This document shows positions 26,068-37,799 of a stretch of 64,000 nucleotides of DNA, in pieces (within the stretch, counting starts at the first letter, position 1; each line of letters opens with the position of its first letter). The notes under the pieces were generated by a model that did no database searches, was not told the DNA's origin, and worked only from the letters and a program-made list of their open reading frames with translations. Made by a program: the position numbers and the translations under genes. This DNA comes from Capitella teleta (Eukaryota > Annelida > Polychaeta > Capitellidae), in NCBI GenBank assembly GCA_000328365.1, contig KB302535.1:98352-162351 (forward strand), written 5' to 3'.

Positions 26068-26878
26068 CAGTAGAACCTGTGGTATACGGACAGCTGAAAA
26101 TCCAAGAGAAATTGTCCGCATACCAGAGTTGTCTGCATAAACGCCTGACGCTAGAATATCCCTATGATAACCCCTCAGGGGTCAATTCAGCTATGCAGAG
26201 CTCTATGTCTTATGTAACACTAATAACAAAGAGTCAACAAAGGAGGTTTGCAAAGCGGTTGATGCTTGAAGAGACAATAAATGTGTGCAATCATTGTCAT
26301 TGAGCTAATTAATATTCATTGGTCGAGCTTAAACACAACTCATCTCTTTGAAGCATGTGTCACCTACGAGCGTGAGACGGCTTGTCCGCTACCGAGTCGG
26401 GGTTGCTCCCCGCTCCCCGGGGGTCTTGCTACAATGACTTAAGCCCCGCCCCCGGTGACAACGTGAATAATCTGGAATGATTCATTGGCGAAGACTTGTC
26501 TTAGCTCACACGAAGAAGGCCACGCCCATTTTAAACAATCAAAATCAACTTGAAGAAAACCCCAGGAATGTTGTGACATCCAGTTTAATATGAAATAAAA
26601 GGGATTACATAATCAAAGGAAAGAACAAAGCTGAATGCATCGATGCAGACGTCGTGATTAAAACGTTCAGTTTATCACTTTAACTTCCCGTGACTGGCGA
26701 CCCCCGCGCTGCCGGGCTATACATCAAAACATCGATAATACTGTCCGCATAAGACAGGTGTCCGCATAACACAATGAGGTCCCTATCTTTTAACATTACA
26801 AGACGTATTGCCAAAGAATTCCGTCCGCATACCACAAATGTCTGCATAATCCCTGTCCGTATACCACAGGTTCTACTG
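26068..26878. mobile_element. Pogo/Tigger-like MITE, family A copy 2, 811 bp
   Basis: Same 20-bp ends (CAGTAGAACCTGTGGTATAC) and TA flanks (26066-26067, 26879-26880) as the 12148-12910 copy, with high similarity along the body. It carries an extra GC-rich insert of roughly 86 bp at about 26368-26453 that the other copy lacks. Confidence 0.9.
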
Positions 26879-27128
26879 TACATATAATTCTGTGGTACAG
26901 TCACACCTAATTAATCAGGTCTCCTTAGTCTCTTATTTGGGATCGCATAGCAATGGCGTGAGGACTTTGGAATTTCTAACCAAAGTTGAATCAGGAAATT
27001 CAACCCTTGTAACACGTGAGGGGAGATATAGTGAAGAAAAAAATATGGACATCCAAAGTTTAATTTCCACATACAATAAAATGTTTAATAATATATCTAC
27101 ACACAAATAAAAAATCATTTCAGGATTG

Positions 27129-28378
27129 TCATCTGAGCATTTTGGCTTTTTTTTCTGGCGGAGGTTTCATACTGTTGTTCTGCGGTAACGAATTCTCATC
27201 CTTTTTCTCTGTCTTAATTTCGACCTTGACCTGTTCATTCTGACCTTCCTCAGCTGAAGAGAATGAAAAAGACTTATTAATTTCAAGTTGGTGACTGCCA
27301 CGTAACTAACCTGGCTTATCTGCCGAGGGTACTGAAGTGTACTTGACTGGATATTTCCTCGAAAGTTCTGCCAGCAAAACATCAACCCTTTGCCGCTGGA
27401 AAATAGAACTGGGCTCCTCTTTCTTTTTCTTATCTTTTTGAAGAAGTTCCTCTAAGAATGGAAATATTAAAACAATTAATAAACACTCAAATTAATTAAT
27501 TAACCTGTTTGTTTATGATCTTTGAATTCCCACCAATAGCCCTTGGAAGGATGGTATTTTGAAAAACCATTAGCTGAAAGACATGGATCATTTAAAAACA
27601 AAATTACAAGTGACCAATAAAAACATGGCACCTTCTTCAAAGGCTGATTCCAATGCATGTGTCGTGTTGAGCTGCAGACAGAAAAATACAATGGAAGTTT
27701 GAAAACATAAAAAAACTCACTAATCGTGAACTGATAACGGATCCTAAATCAGGCGCCTGATAAACAATTCCGGCGATTATGTAATAATCAGCCAGAGGAG
27801 CAACTGGAATCAAGGAGAAAATGAAAACTGAAACAGTGTAATAAACTCTGCTGATACCTTGTGATTGAGAATGGCGATGCTGCTTGCGGATAACGTAGAG
27901 GATTGGTTCCTGTACATGGAGAAGTATGTACTCAAGGCCCGTCATGTTGCTGTGAATGAACAAAGATGATTGAAATATATATAAGATTGACATCTAACAC
28001 ACTCACCCCAACTGTTCCTGGTTGCCACGCTGCATTTTTATAATTTCGTTGTTGCATGTTCGGTCGTAGAAAGGATTATTTTTGTCAGAAAAATAATCCA
28101 TAACATTCGATGGATTTAGGATGTGAATCCAAGCAGGATCATGCCACGAGAGAGAAAGGGTGTCTGCTGCTGGAAATAGAAATTCAGAACTCAGAATTAA
28201 CAAGACTAAAACAACCTACTTTCACAGAGGTCAATACAGAGATAGGCACATCGCATGCTGGATCATTGGCATTGTATTCTGGGATGAATGACAGCCATAA
28301 TTGTAACAAGTAATTTATGACCTCAAACACGCACAAGCGAGCGCCGCTAAGCAGTAGTTGTCTCTTGATCCTATGCAT
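27129..28378 (-). CDS. MED6: Mediator complex subunit 6, 8 exons, first exon uncertain
   Basis: Secure minus-strand exons 28169-28007, 27949-27858, 27803-27721, 27671-27632, 27573-27505, 27451-27311 and 27253-27129 encode [92 protein letters not shown] and a charged C-terminus. The order matches MED6, a head-module subunit of Mediator that bridges activators and RNA polymerase II. Human MED6 starts a few residues before the SWVDSSW block. Here an upstream open exon (28378-28216, [20 protein letters not shown]...) can join in frame through a weak donor (GTTGTT), giving 291 residues, but it resembles no MED6 N-terminus that I know. The true first exon may be a different short one. Confidence 0.9.
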
Positions 28379-30363
28379 GGCTGGAATTTATTGAAATGTA
28401 TTTTTTGTGGTTCTGATTTTCGCAGTGTGGACAAGCTTAGACAGCAATGAAAGGGATAATTGGCTAGCAGGTATGCTTTAAGCATTTAGTTAGTTATACA
28501 TGACACACCTGCTCTCTTCGACGTCAAACGGCAGATTGACATACTGCTCCTGTGCAGTGTTATTTTCTGTTAGTTCAGACTCAGTAGTCAGTAAGGCTGG
28601 GCGAATAGTGAAACAACAGAAAATTTTCGCGCCGCATGAAATTTTCGCTATATCATGATGGACCACGAAAATTAAATGCCCACAATGCCTTTTGAGCGAT
28701 CTTATAATATGACCCTACCCTTGACCGCGAATAATTGGTGCAGCGAATAGAGGCCTGAGCCATAAAACCGCGAAATTTGCAGTTCGTGAAAATTTCCTAT
28801 TCTACAGTATTTGGGTGGTTACTATTCACCAAACCTAAACCCGAATACGAATAGTTGCGATTGTAAACAATTTTTTCTTTTCTTTTTCTCCCCTACAATC
28901 ATAGCTTTTTCTTATTAGAATCTTGTGTTATAGAGCAGTGCAGGATATGCTAGTGCTTTATATTAACTTTACAAGAGGATAAGCACATGTACAAGTTCAT
29001 GCACTGTCGCTGGTAAAATTCTAGTATTTACAGAGATGTACCTCATTCTCCATGATAGCCTAAGCTGCCACATTGTTGCCATTAAAACTAATGACCAACT
29101 GTTTCTGATATTTCATCATGCTAATTTCATGCACTGGTAGACCTTATGTATTAGAGGGATTATAGTCATTACATAATCAAAGCCTTTCAAAGGCAAGAAA
29201 CAAATAGTCGCTAATATAAACAGCGTTATGAAATCAGGAGTATTGATAACCTGAATATGCTCCTGCACTGCCACCGCCTGGTTTCAATTCAATTACATTT
29301 TATGTTGTAAACTTGTAATCAACTTCCTAGCTATGCATGTCAGCAGTAACAAATGTGAACTTCTGACCTTTCTTCACTGTCGCCTGCTGATCAATTTGAT
29401 CAAATGGCTCTAATCATAGTACACGCATGCGCATACAATTTTCCCGCACTAAGCAGTTCAACATACGGCCTATCTTTCCTTACAGTTGCATACGTGATTT
29501 ATACCTAGTCTTCACTAAGGAATACGCATAAATTATTATTACGCAATATTTTATGCATCACCAAGCAGTATATGAACAATTTTATTCATTTTCATTCGAA
29601 AGTCGTGAGAGAAGTTTGAGCGGGAAAGTGAAGTATGGGCGCTTGTTTAAAGCGCAGTGCGCAAGCGATGAGTGACGTCACTCGCAAAATGGCGTTTTAC
29701 TTCTTCATGAAGTTATTTTTTTTGCAGGTTTTAATTCATGTAAGTTTGACATGATGGCATTGGCTCATATTGTTTTTTCTTGGAGCATAAATATACCATC
29801 TAACGTCTGGAGGGCTTAAACACAAGGATTTGTCAGATAATATGTCTATATTTATCAAGCAATCGGCTGAGTGTGGATCAGTATACGGCAAAAGTAGTGG
29901 TTTACCGTACCTCGCCCGATTTATCTGTGCTAGATATTAGAGTGATAGACACTTTGTGACTTTAAGAAATATCAATTATCATAATCATTAGGTTTTTAAG
30001 ACTTTGGATTTTAAGAACCTAATAACATTAACCCTTCAATTGGTTATATAGACGTAAATCCCTGAGATAGAGGTTTATGTTGTGTACACATTGACCGAAT
30101 AGCCTCAGCTGCCAAGTGGAAGCAGGAGCCGAGGAGGGCCATAACTCATCACAAATGAACGATAATAGGTCAATTTAATAATATTGTCGAATTTAACCAT
30201 TAATGAGGAAGACAAAGGTATGCAAACTGAGATATTAATAAGAATTGTTTACGTTGTTTAAATTGGGATACCAATAAATCATATAAGAAGCGCATAATTG
30301 GAAGAAATCTAAACATATTAGAATCAAAACAAAACTCGCCTGCCATCTTGGAATCAAAAAACG
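28379..30363. other. Intergenic, AT-rich, no gene recognised
   Basis: 28600-28830 holds repeated GCGAAA/TTTTCGC motifs, as in many degraded invertebrate MITEs. A CRE-like palindrome GAGTGACGTCACTC lies near 29670-29683, just upstream of AAAATGGCGTTTTAC, but no gene follows. Nothing else could be supported. Confidence 0.4.
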
Positions 30364-30583
30364 CGTAGCGTTATTTGTAGACAAGGATGGTTATACATTT
30401 TCATAACCAGCGTTTATTGTAGACAAGCATGGTTATATATTTCTTATAACCATATCCGACCCGTCCTTATTTGCGTAGCGTTATTTGTAGACAAGGATGG
30501 TTATACATTTTCATAACCAGCGTTTATTGTAGACAAGCATGGTTATATATTTCTTATAACCATATCCGACCCGTCCTTATTTA
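30364..30583. repeat. 110-bp tandem duplication, each unit with two hairpins
   Basis: CGTAGCG starts the unit at 30364 and again at 30474. Each unit contains GGTTATACATTTTCATAACC and GGTTATATATTTCTTATAACC-type inverted pairs, so the block folds into four similar stem-loops. Each unit is itself an old duplication of a half unit (TTATTTGTAGACAAGGATGG versus TTATTGTAGACAAGCATGG). Confidence 0.85.
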
Positions 30584-31427
30584 TCTTCCACTCAACCCAT
30601 GAATTTCCATTTCCGAGCGATTATTGAGATGGTTGGCGGATTGACAGGGCGTTTAATGGCAATACCAGATTAAATTAATCCAATTTAAGAATTCATATAG
30701 TGCCCTAGATACTTCTAAACCCCACCAAGTCATATACAACTTGTCTACAGCTTTACAGGATCCAGTTATTACTCGAACAAGAATCCCTATCTCCCACCAT
30801 GTTGCGGTCACGGACATGGGTTTTCATGTATATTAAATGATTCAATCAATCCATAATTAGCATCAATACTATCCTACCAGTGCCCTAGACACATATACAC
30901 CCCTCCCAAGTCAAATACAACCAGTACACACCATTCAAGCATCAAGTTTGTACTCTGAAAATATTCCCTATCTCCCACCATGTTGCAGTCACGGACATGG
31001 GTTTTCATGTATATTAAATGATTCAATCAATCCAAAATAAGCATCAATACAATCCCTCCAGTGCCCTAGGCACATACACACCCCTCCCAAGTCAAATACA
31101 ACCAGTACACACCATTCCAGCATCAAGTTTGTACTCTGAAAATATTCCCTATCTCCCACCATGTTGCGGTCACGGACATGGGTTTTCATGTATATTACAT
31201 GATTCAATCAATCCATAATAAGCATCAATACAATCCCTCCAGTGCCCTAGGCACATATACACCCCTCCCAAGTCAAATACAACCAGTACACACCATTCCA
31301 GCATCAAGTTTGTACTCTGAAAATATTCCCTATCTCCCACCATGTTGCGGTCACGGACATGGGTTTTCATGTATATTAAATGATTCAATCAATCCACAAT
31401 TAGCATCAATACAATCCCTCCAGTGCC

Positions 31428-31736
31428 TTAGGCACATATACACTCTTCTCTCTTATGTGATGCTTTCTCTTTGCTCTGCACAGCCTTCTCTTCTTGCCTT
31501 TCATGTAACACCTTCTCTTCTCTCTGCACATTCTCCTCATCTTCTGTCTTATGTGATGCCTTCTCTTCGCTCTGCACAGCCTTCTCTTCTTGCCTTTCAT
31601 GTAACGCCTTCTCTTCTCTCTGCACATTCTTCTCATCTTCTCTCTTATGTGATGCCTTCTCTTCACTCTGCACAGCTTTCTCTTCTTGCCTTTCATGTAA
31701 CGCCTTCTCTCCGCTTTGCACAGGCTCCATCGGCAA
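31428..31736 (-). repeat. 96-bp minisatellite with open reading frames
   Basis: About three 96-nt units. In one minus frame they read EEKALHERQEEKAVQSEEKA and continue SHKREDEKNVQR. All three minus frames stay open, so openness alone is not proof of coding. It follows the ORF at 31693-32394 but in another frame. Confidence 0.7.
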
Positions 31737-32394
31737 ACTTCTCTCTGTTTGTTTGTTTCTTTTTGATTTCCATACTTTCGAATTTTTCTTGAATGAGAAG
31801 TCTTTCTTCTCTGATAGCTCTTCTTTTTTCCTTCCATGCTTGTGCCTTTGTACTCCAGACTTTTAGCTTTAACATCTCCTCTCCTCTCCATTTCGACTCC
31901 ATCTGCTCTCTCCACTCAGGCTCTATCTCTTCTTTACACTCCTTCTCTTCTCCACACTCCAACATCATCTCTTCTGTACACTCCGGCTCCTTCTCTTCTT
32001 CACACTCCAACACCATCTCTTCTGTACACTCCGGCTCCTTATCTTCTCCACACTCCAACACCATCTCTTCTGTACACTCCGGCTCCTTATCTTCTCCACA
32101 CTCCAACACCATCTCTTCTGTACACTCTGGCTCCTTATCTTCTCTCCACTCCTCTCTACTCTCTGGCTCCACCTTGCAGCATGAACGGATGTGGCAGGTT
32201 GCCCTTCGCCTTTTCGAAATTACGATGCCACAGCTGCATTGGTAATGAGAATGCTGTGAGCACGGAAGACGGCAGATTAAGTGTTTCCAACCTATAAGAA
32301 AGATAGTCAGATTCCAGCACACACATTCATGATATGACTTACCAGCATAACTGATGGTGTGATTCCGATGGAAGCTTCTGAGGTGCTGCTTCAA
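31693..32394 (-). CDS. Hypothetical spliced Cys/His- and Glu-rich protein inside the foldback-like element
   Basis: Not recognised. Exon 32394-32343 or longer upstream (LKQHLRSFHRNHTISYAG) and exon 32291-31693 are joined by a 51-bp GT-AG intron with good signals. The N-terminal part has scattered Cys/His residues (CRLPCSQHSHYQCSCG, then ATCHIRSCCK) that could bind metal but fit no standard zinc-finger spacing. Next comes a 16-residue repeat, EPECTEEMVLECGEDK, four times (about 31960-32140), then a charged helix-like tail. Upstream sequence continues open in the same frame (CIESENFPCQ), so the start is unknown. The short intron matches the host style. It may be a transposon gene, a captured host exon set or a chance open repeat. 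Confidence 0.4.
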   Translation of the reverse strand: MKQHLRSFHRNHTISYAGKSYHECVCWNLTIFLIGWKHLICRLPCSQHSHYQCSCGIVISKRRRATCHIRSCCKVEPESREEWREDKEPECTEEMVLECGEDKEPECTEEMVLECGEDKEPECTEEMVLECEEEKEPECTEEMMLECGEEKECKEEIEPEWREQMESKWRGEEMLKLKVWSTKAQAWKEKRRAIREERLLIQEKFESMEIKKKQTNREKFADGACAKRREGVT

Positions 32395-32479
32395 CTGGCA
32401 GGGAAAATTCTCAGACTCGATGCAAGTTGCCCCTCATCCACTCCTTCTAAGATAATGCTTGGTAATCCTACAATCAGAA

Positions 32480-33070
32480 TTATTGTAAATAACAAACGAT
32501 TAAGGGTCTGAATGAAATATAATTCAAATTCCAATCAAAACACTCTGACCTAGATAATTAAAGTCAATTTGAGCTTTATGCCTGCGATTAATAACCACCT
32601 CTAGAACAATGACATAAAAATCATAGGCTATCACAGGGAGAAGATCAGGCTATTATATCACAAAAGCCATGCAATAGTGGCAGTAACGTAAAATAGGGTG
32701 TTGTGGTACACTTTAGTGACATCACTTTCAGCAGCAAACAAAGCTTTTTTAGAACAAAGCAGATCACCAGGTGATTATGATTGATATCACACAAAGAAAT
32801 TATCGAGCTACATTATTGTAAAGTCATTGTAAAAGAGAAATAGCAAGTTGACATAACAGGGTGTGTATTAACTCACTATAGTCCCATTCTGGCAATTGTC
32901 CATTTTTCTAAAGTTGCTCCAACCATGCCAACTCAACACAACTGTCCCTCCCTTTTTGATCAATATCTGTAAAGCAATTAAAATAAACAATTGAAGAAAC
33001 AAGTTGAATTTCACATACCTGCAAACTGGTCAAGGACTATCTTTCATTTTTCCATTATGTGCACTGAAAA
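32480..33070. other. Interior of the foldback-like element, no firm feature
   Basis: Minus-strand segments near 32880-33050 show splice-like signals and a short open stretch (ILIKKGGTVVLSWHGWSNF) that could be a further exon of the ORF at 31693-32394. The support is weak. Confidence 0.25.
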
Positions 33071-34862
33071 AAATGTATTGATGCTAATTGTGGATTGATT
33101 GAATCATGTAATATACATGAAAACCCATGTCCGTGACTGCAACATGGTGGGAGATAGGGAGTATTTTCAGAGTACAAATTTGATGCTGGAATGGTGTGTA
33201 CTGGTTGTATTTGACTTGGGAGGGGTGTATATGTGCCTAGGGCACTGGAGGATTGTATTGATGCTAATTATGGATTGATTGAATCATGTAATATACATGA
33301 AAACCCATGTCCGTGACCGCAACATGGTGGGAGATAGGGAATATTTTCAGAGTACAAATTTGATGCTGGAAAGGTGTGTACTGGTTGTATTTGACTTGGG
33401 AGGGGTGTATATGTGCCTAGGGCACTGGAGGGATTGTATTGATGCTAATTATGGATTGATTGAATCATGTAATATACATGAAAACCCATGTCCGTGACCG
33501 CAACATGGTGGGAGATAGGGAGTATTTTCAGAGTACAAATTTGATGCTGGAAAGGTGTGTACTGGTTGTATTTGACTTGGGAGGGGTGTTTATGTGCCTA
33601 GGGCACTGGTGGTGTTGTATTGATGCTTATTATGGATTGATTGAATCATGTAATATACATGAAAACCCATGTCCGTGACCGCAACATGGTGGGAGATAGG
33701 GAGTATTTTCAGAGTACAAATTGATGCTGGAAAGGTGTGTACTGGTTGTATTTGACTTGGGAGGGGTGTATATGTGCCTAGGTGCCTAGGGCACTGGAAA
33801 GATTGTATTGATACTAATTTTGAATTGATTTAATCATGTAATATACATGAAAATTATTGGCGGGTTATCCACCATTGTGGGAGAATAGTAACTAGCTATA
33901 TTATCGCCCACAAGTTGAGAATTGCATTTTCATAACATTATAAGTTTGTTGGACAATAATCCGAGTCAGAATTATGCACAAGAACTATACAATTTTTGAA
34001 TTTTAACATTAACAACCATAATTAATGGCAATAATTACGATTATGCACCTGTCACAGATTTCTCATCTAAACGATGGAAACATCGGAAGACGTTTAGTGT
34101 TGAAAATCTAGTGTAAGTGAAAGTACAGGATGGGAATTCCCCTTAGTCACGTGACACATGGAGACACTGAAAGATGTTAAGTGTTTTCCTCAAAAAACCG
34201 TCCAACGAAACAGCGAAATAGAGCAAAATTAGAGCGAAATTGAGCTCCCGATTATCGCCCATTACATGGTGCCATCGTGTATATCTGCAGAGAAGTTTTT
34301 AGTACTTTGAATGCATCAAATTAATAATTTGAGTTGTTGAATACATCATTTTATACCATAAATTGATCAATCGAGTAATTTTCGAAAGCAAATGTATTTT
34401 TAACGAGATATACGGATCTGCAAATTATTTCATCACACGTTATGACTCTTGCATCTAACAGCTTGATCTCTATCCCTAGTCGAAGAAAATTTTAATAGTA
34501 ATTTCAAAACGTTTATCACTAAACATTCCTTTACCGAATCTCCTTCCATTAAAACCGGTTTGAACTTTTCATTCCAGCTGTTTTGTCAGCAATATAAACT
34601 TGTTCGGTCATTCGTTCACTCAATTCCCTTTAGTCGATCCTCTGTTGGTTTTAATAGACGAATCATGCTGAGTCAGTCAAATTTTTAGTGAAACACCACA
34701 TCTAAATATGAAAATAGTGCAACCGCAATGGGTATCAAATAATTATGTAATATAAGGGATAATATTTTGAGCATATCTAACGAATTCGATCATACTGATG
34801 TTTTGTTTTTAATTAATTCACTATGTATTAATTGATGCATATCTGAATTTTGTTGTTAAGTT

Positions 34863-34899
<37 letters not shown>
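34863..34899. repeat. Poly-T run beside an assembly gap
   Basis: A long T homopolymer that probably caused the nearby break in the assembly. Confidence 0.9.
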
Positions 34900-34906
34900 C
34901 CAAGTT

Positions 34907-34956
34907 NNNNNNNNNNNNNNNNNNNNNNNNNNNNNNNNNNNNNNNNNNNNNNNNNN
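34907..34956. other. Assembly gap (50 N)
   Basis: Fifty N within the 34198-36645 element, next to the poly-T run. Confidence 1.
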
Positions 34957-35004
34957 TTTTCTTTATCTCTTCATTTTTCCTGTACATGTTTTTGTACGAA
35001 ATAA

Positions 35005-35098
<94 letters not shown>
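35005..35098. repeat. (ATT)n microsatellite
   Basis: About 30 uninterrupted ATT units. Confidence 0.98.
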
Positions 35099-35100
<2 letters not shown>

Positions 35101-36653
35101 CTCACAAGGGTAAGTTGGTATCTCATACTAGCTTTATCTTTATAGCCGCACTCGCCTGCATACTTTGAGGGGTTGCTTATGCATATAAGATACCTCTATG
35201 CAGGCATATAAAGCATTCCCAGAACTGAATAATACGTTGTACATAATATACAATGTATAGGCCTATACATGTGCGTACATGAACAAATTTACCACGAATG
35301 AATATGCCACAGATAGATATAATCATTGTGTTACATCTGATGCGATGACGATTCGAAGCGGCATCGATCATGATATACACGTAGGCCTAATGATAATAAT
35401 AACGTCAGCAGGAAATGGAGTAACCAAGTGAAATAGAATTCATTTGTATGCTTATTGAAATAAACTTCCACCGTCCATGCACTCACTGGCACCACTCGCC
35501 GATGAGGGGTTGAGTTCGCCTTAACTTGGAGTTTGAGTTCGTAGAAGTTGACGCCGGAGTTAAGAATTATATTGTCCTTCTTTTGAAGATTCCCGCTATT
35601 AAGGTCCCCCAAAGAAATCTACAAGGGATTATTTCAAGATTGGCGGCGTTTAAAAACTTGGCTTTTCTCTTTGTAATTGCTTTTAATTGTTTTGACCATC
35701 TCCGCAGCATTCGTTGTGGACGCATGTATATGCTAGAAGGATACTGTGTAAATTTCAATGCAACAACCTGCATAACAATTGAGGTATCGGCCTTTGAGTA
35801 TATCATAATTATTATTACGAAGTGATTGCTCGCCACGCCCGGCCTTTTCCGTAGTACGGTAATAGTCATCACGCCCTGCCTTTTCATCAGTACCTCTAAT
35901 AGTCATCACGCCCGTGCGTAATGTACTAATGTGTGATTTGCCACGCCTTCCTTTATGCCTAACGTACTGGGAAGCCGAGACAGCGTATAATTATGGTGAC
36001 AACCTAGAGTCATGTCACAAAGAAAATCTGTTATTTTTAGAATATATCAAAAGTATAGAAAGCGACGCGAGAAGAGGTACTGCAGTATCCAGTAGTCAGT
36101 ACAAGGTAGTGCTGTATATGGTGCTGTGCGCTGGCCTACTTTTTTCTGCCATACAGACAGTTCGCACGTGCTCGCTAATGTATGTCCGATCGCCGAACGT
36201 CGATCGCGTCGATTCTTCGAATTGAAATTTTTCCGTTTCACTTTCGTCTCTCGAGTATTTTGCGCTTACCTTTGCGTTAACTGTTCGATCGTTATCCGAA
36301 TCTTGAGTTTTCTGATCACAAATGTATTTTTTATTTGTATTGTATATTATACATTGTATAATACATTCACCGTATTATACACTGAAACATGTAGTTTCCT
36401 TAATATTATGTAAGATTACGCAAGAACGGTGCATTCTACAACAAAGCAATGCACATATTTTTTGTACATTATTATACACATAATGAAAACAAACTAACTA
36501 TAACATAAAACAATTCAACAACTCAAATTATTAGTTTAATACATTTGAAGTACTAAAAACTTTTCTGCAGATATACACGATCGCGATGTATTGAGCGATA
36601 ATCGGGAGCTCAATTTCGCTCTATTTCGCTGTTTCGTCGGACCCATCAAAAAA

Positions 36654-37799
36654 TGTTAATCAGTTTGGACCACAAGCCAATCATCACCGATGGATAATCA
36701 TAACGCACTCGACCATTGAAACTTATTTAATCTCTTGCTCCGAGGACAATCCCGTTATTATTTTTACAGAGTCCTGATATAAAAGGACTGAAATCTTTTG
36801 TCCTAACCTAACCAGCTCCCCATCATGGTGACAAATAGCCGCCCCTTAAAACGCTCCAGTTCTGCATGTGCCAGCTATAAATATGTGCATACATACAGTA
36901 ATGTATGGTCCTTGGCTTTTTGCTGTGGGGAGATAGTCCATCCTATTTTCATGCTACATAGCTGCAATTCCCCTAACAACAGCAGCAAATGAATTGGGAG
37001 AGAGAAATAATAGAAATTTTGTGCTGTAATTCAATGTACTGTTGGACTATGAGGGCTGCGCGATTGATCTGCATTCATTCAATGATTGCAACAAAAGCAT
37101 TCAAATGATGTGCCTCTCAGCTAAGGGACTTGTGGGTGGCAAGTCATAACGCACCTTTATGCAGCTTCAAGATGCCTTATGAATCGATCAAAGGAGAGCT
37201 ACAATAGAGCATCATACGGTTGAGCAGAAATTGGCTAATTTGCTGTGGGGAGATAGTCCATCCTATTTTCATGCTGGCTGCAATTCCCATAGCAATAGCA
37301 GCAAACGAATTGATCAGATGGGAGGATCTGGTCTAAGACTGAGGGGCTTTTAAAAATCTTAAAGTAGTCAGCACAAAATTTCACACCAGAAATCAATAAG
37401 TGATCTGGGCTTTCTCCCTACTAAATAAATAAATTTTCTTTAACCTGCATATACAACCATTGGCAGAAGTGCATTTGTACACAGCACCCCACCTTGCTTC
37501 ACAGTTGGGCAGCACTGCAATCACTGAAGGATTAAAATTATAATTCACAATCATAGCGTTTGTGATCTGGTCTCACACTCAGGACCTTAACCTCCATGGT
37601 CACCATAGGATTGCAGTCAGGCTGTCAAATCAACTGAGCTATTCAGTGCCCTAAAACAGAGCGTTTAACAAACTGCTCCCGAAAAATACATGTGAGGATT
37701 TTGTAAAAGTTTATTGAATTAAGAATATTTTGCAAATGAGAAAAATTAAGTGCAGAGTTCAATGACATCAGAAACTCAATGAACAGATAAGCCATCCAA
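36654..37799. other. Intergenic with a direct repeat and an old SINE
   Basis: A direct repeat beginning TGCTGTGGGGAGATAGTCCA occurs at 36921-36994 and 37241-37310. An old SINE copy lies at about 37475-37655. No gene was seen. Confidence 0.6.
37475..37655 (-). mobile_element. tRNA-derived SINE, old partial copy
   Basis: It resembles the head half of the complete SINE at 39910-40257: GTTGGGCAGCACTGCA, ATAATTCACAATCATA and a degraded B box. On the minus strand an A-box-like TAGCTCAGTTGATT is readable. It is much more diverged than the other copies. Confidence 0.7.

Larger units (their letters stand above)
30700..33860. mobile_element. Foldback-like element: inverted arms of 181-bp tandem repeats around a spliced ORF
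   Basis: The left arm (30700-31438) contains about four direct copies of a 181-bp unit. The right arm (33075-33860) contains about four copies of the same unit in opposite orientation. The shared core includes CATGTTGCGGTCACGGACAT. The unit edges decay outward, and no clear target duplication was found. Inverted termini made of tandem subunits resemble foldback (FB/Galileo-like) DNA transposons. The middle holds a minus-strand spliced ORF and two coding-like minisatellites. Whether the ORF belongs to the element or was trapped by it is unknown. Confidence 0.75.
34198..36645. mobile_element. DNA-transposon-like element with about 130-150 bp inverted ends
   Basis: The left end (34198-34350) and right end (36515-36645, inverted) share AACGAAACAGCGAAATAGAG, ATTGAGCTCCCGATTATCGC and GTGTATATCTGCAGA. 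TCAAAAAA occurs on both outer sides (34190-34197, 36646-36653), a candidate 8-bp target duplication, though A-rich. Inside are a poly-T run, an N gap, an ATT microsatellite and short unassigned ORFs at 35500-36240. Eight-base duplications would point to hAT- or P-like elements. No transposase was recognised. Confidence 0.65.

Noticed and set aside
29670-29683. CRE-like palindrome as a promoter
   Set aside because: No gene or transcription start can be tied to it.
31178-32297. Plus-strand ORFs rich in Ser/Leu/Cys/Pro across the foldback-like element
   Set aside because: They are complements of repetitive DNA and of the better supported minus-strand spliced ORF.
30989-33678. Repeated 72-codon ORFs (MNHVIYMKTHVRDRN...)
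   Set aside because: They recur with the 181-bp repeat unit on both arms and reflect the satellite, not genes.
30700-33860. CRISPR-like array
   Set aside because: Repeats are long, contiguous and without unique spacers, and the context is a eukaryotic genome.
34850-35113. ORF of poly-Phe and poly-Leu
   Set aside because: Product of the poly-T run, the N gap and the ATT microsatellite.
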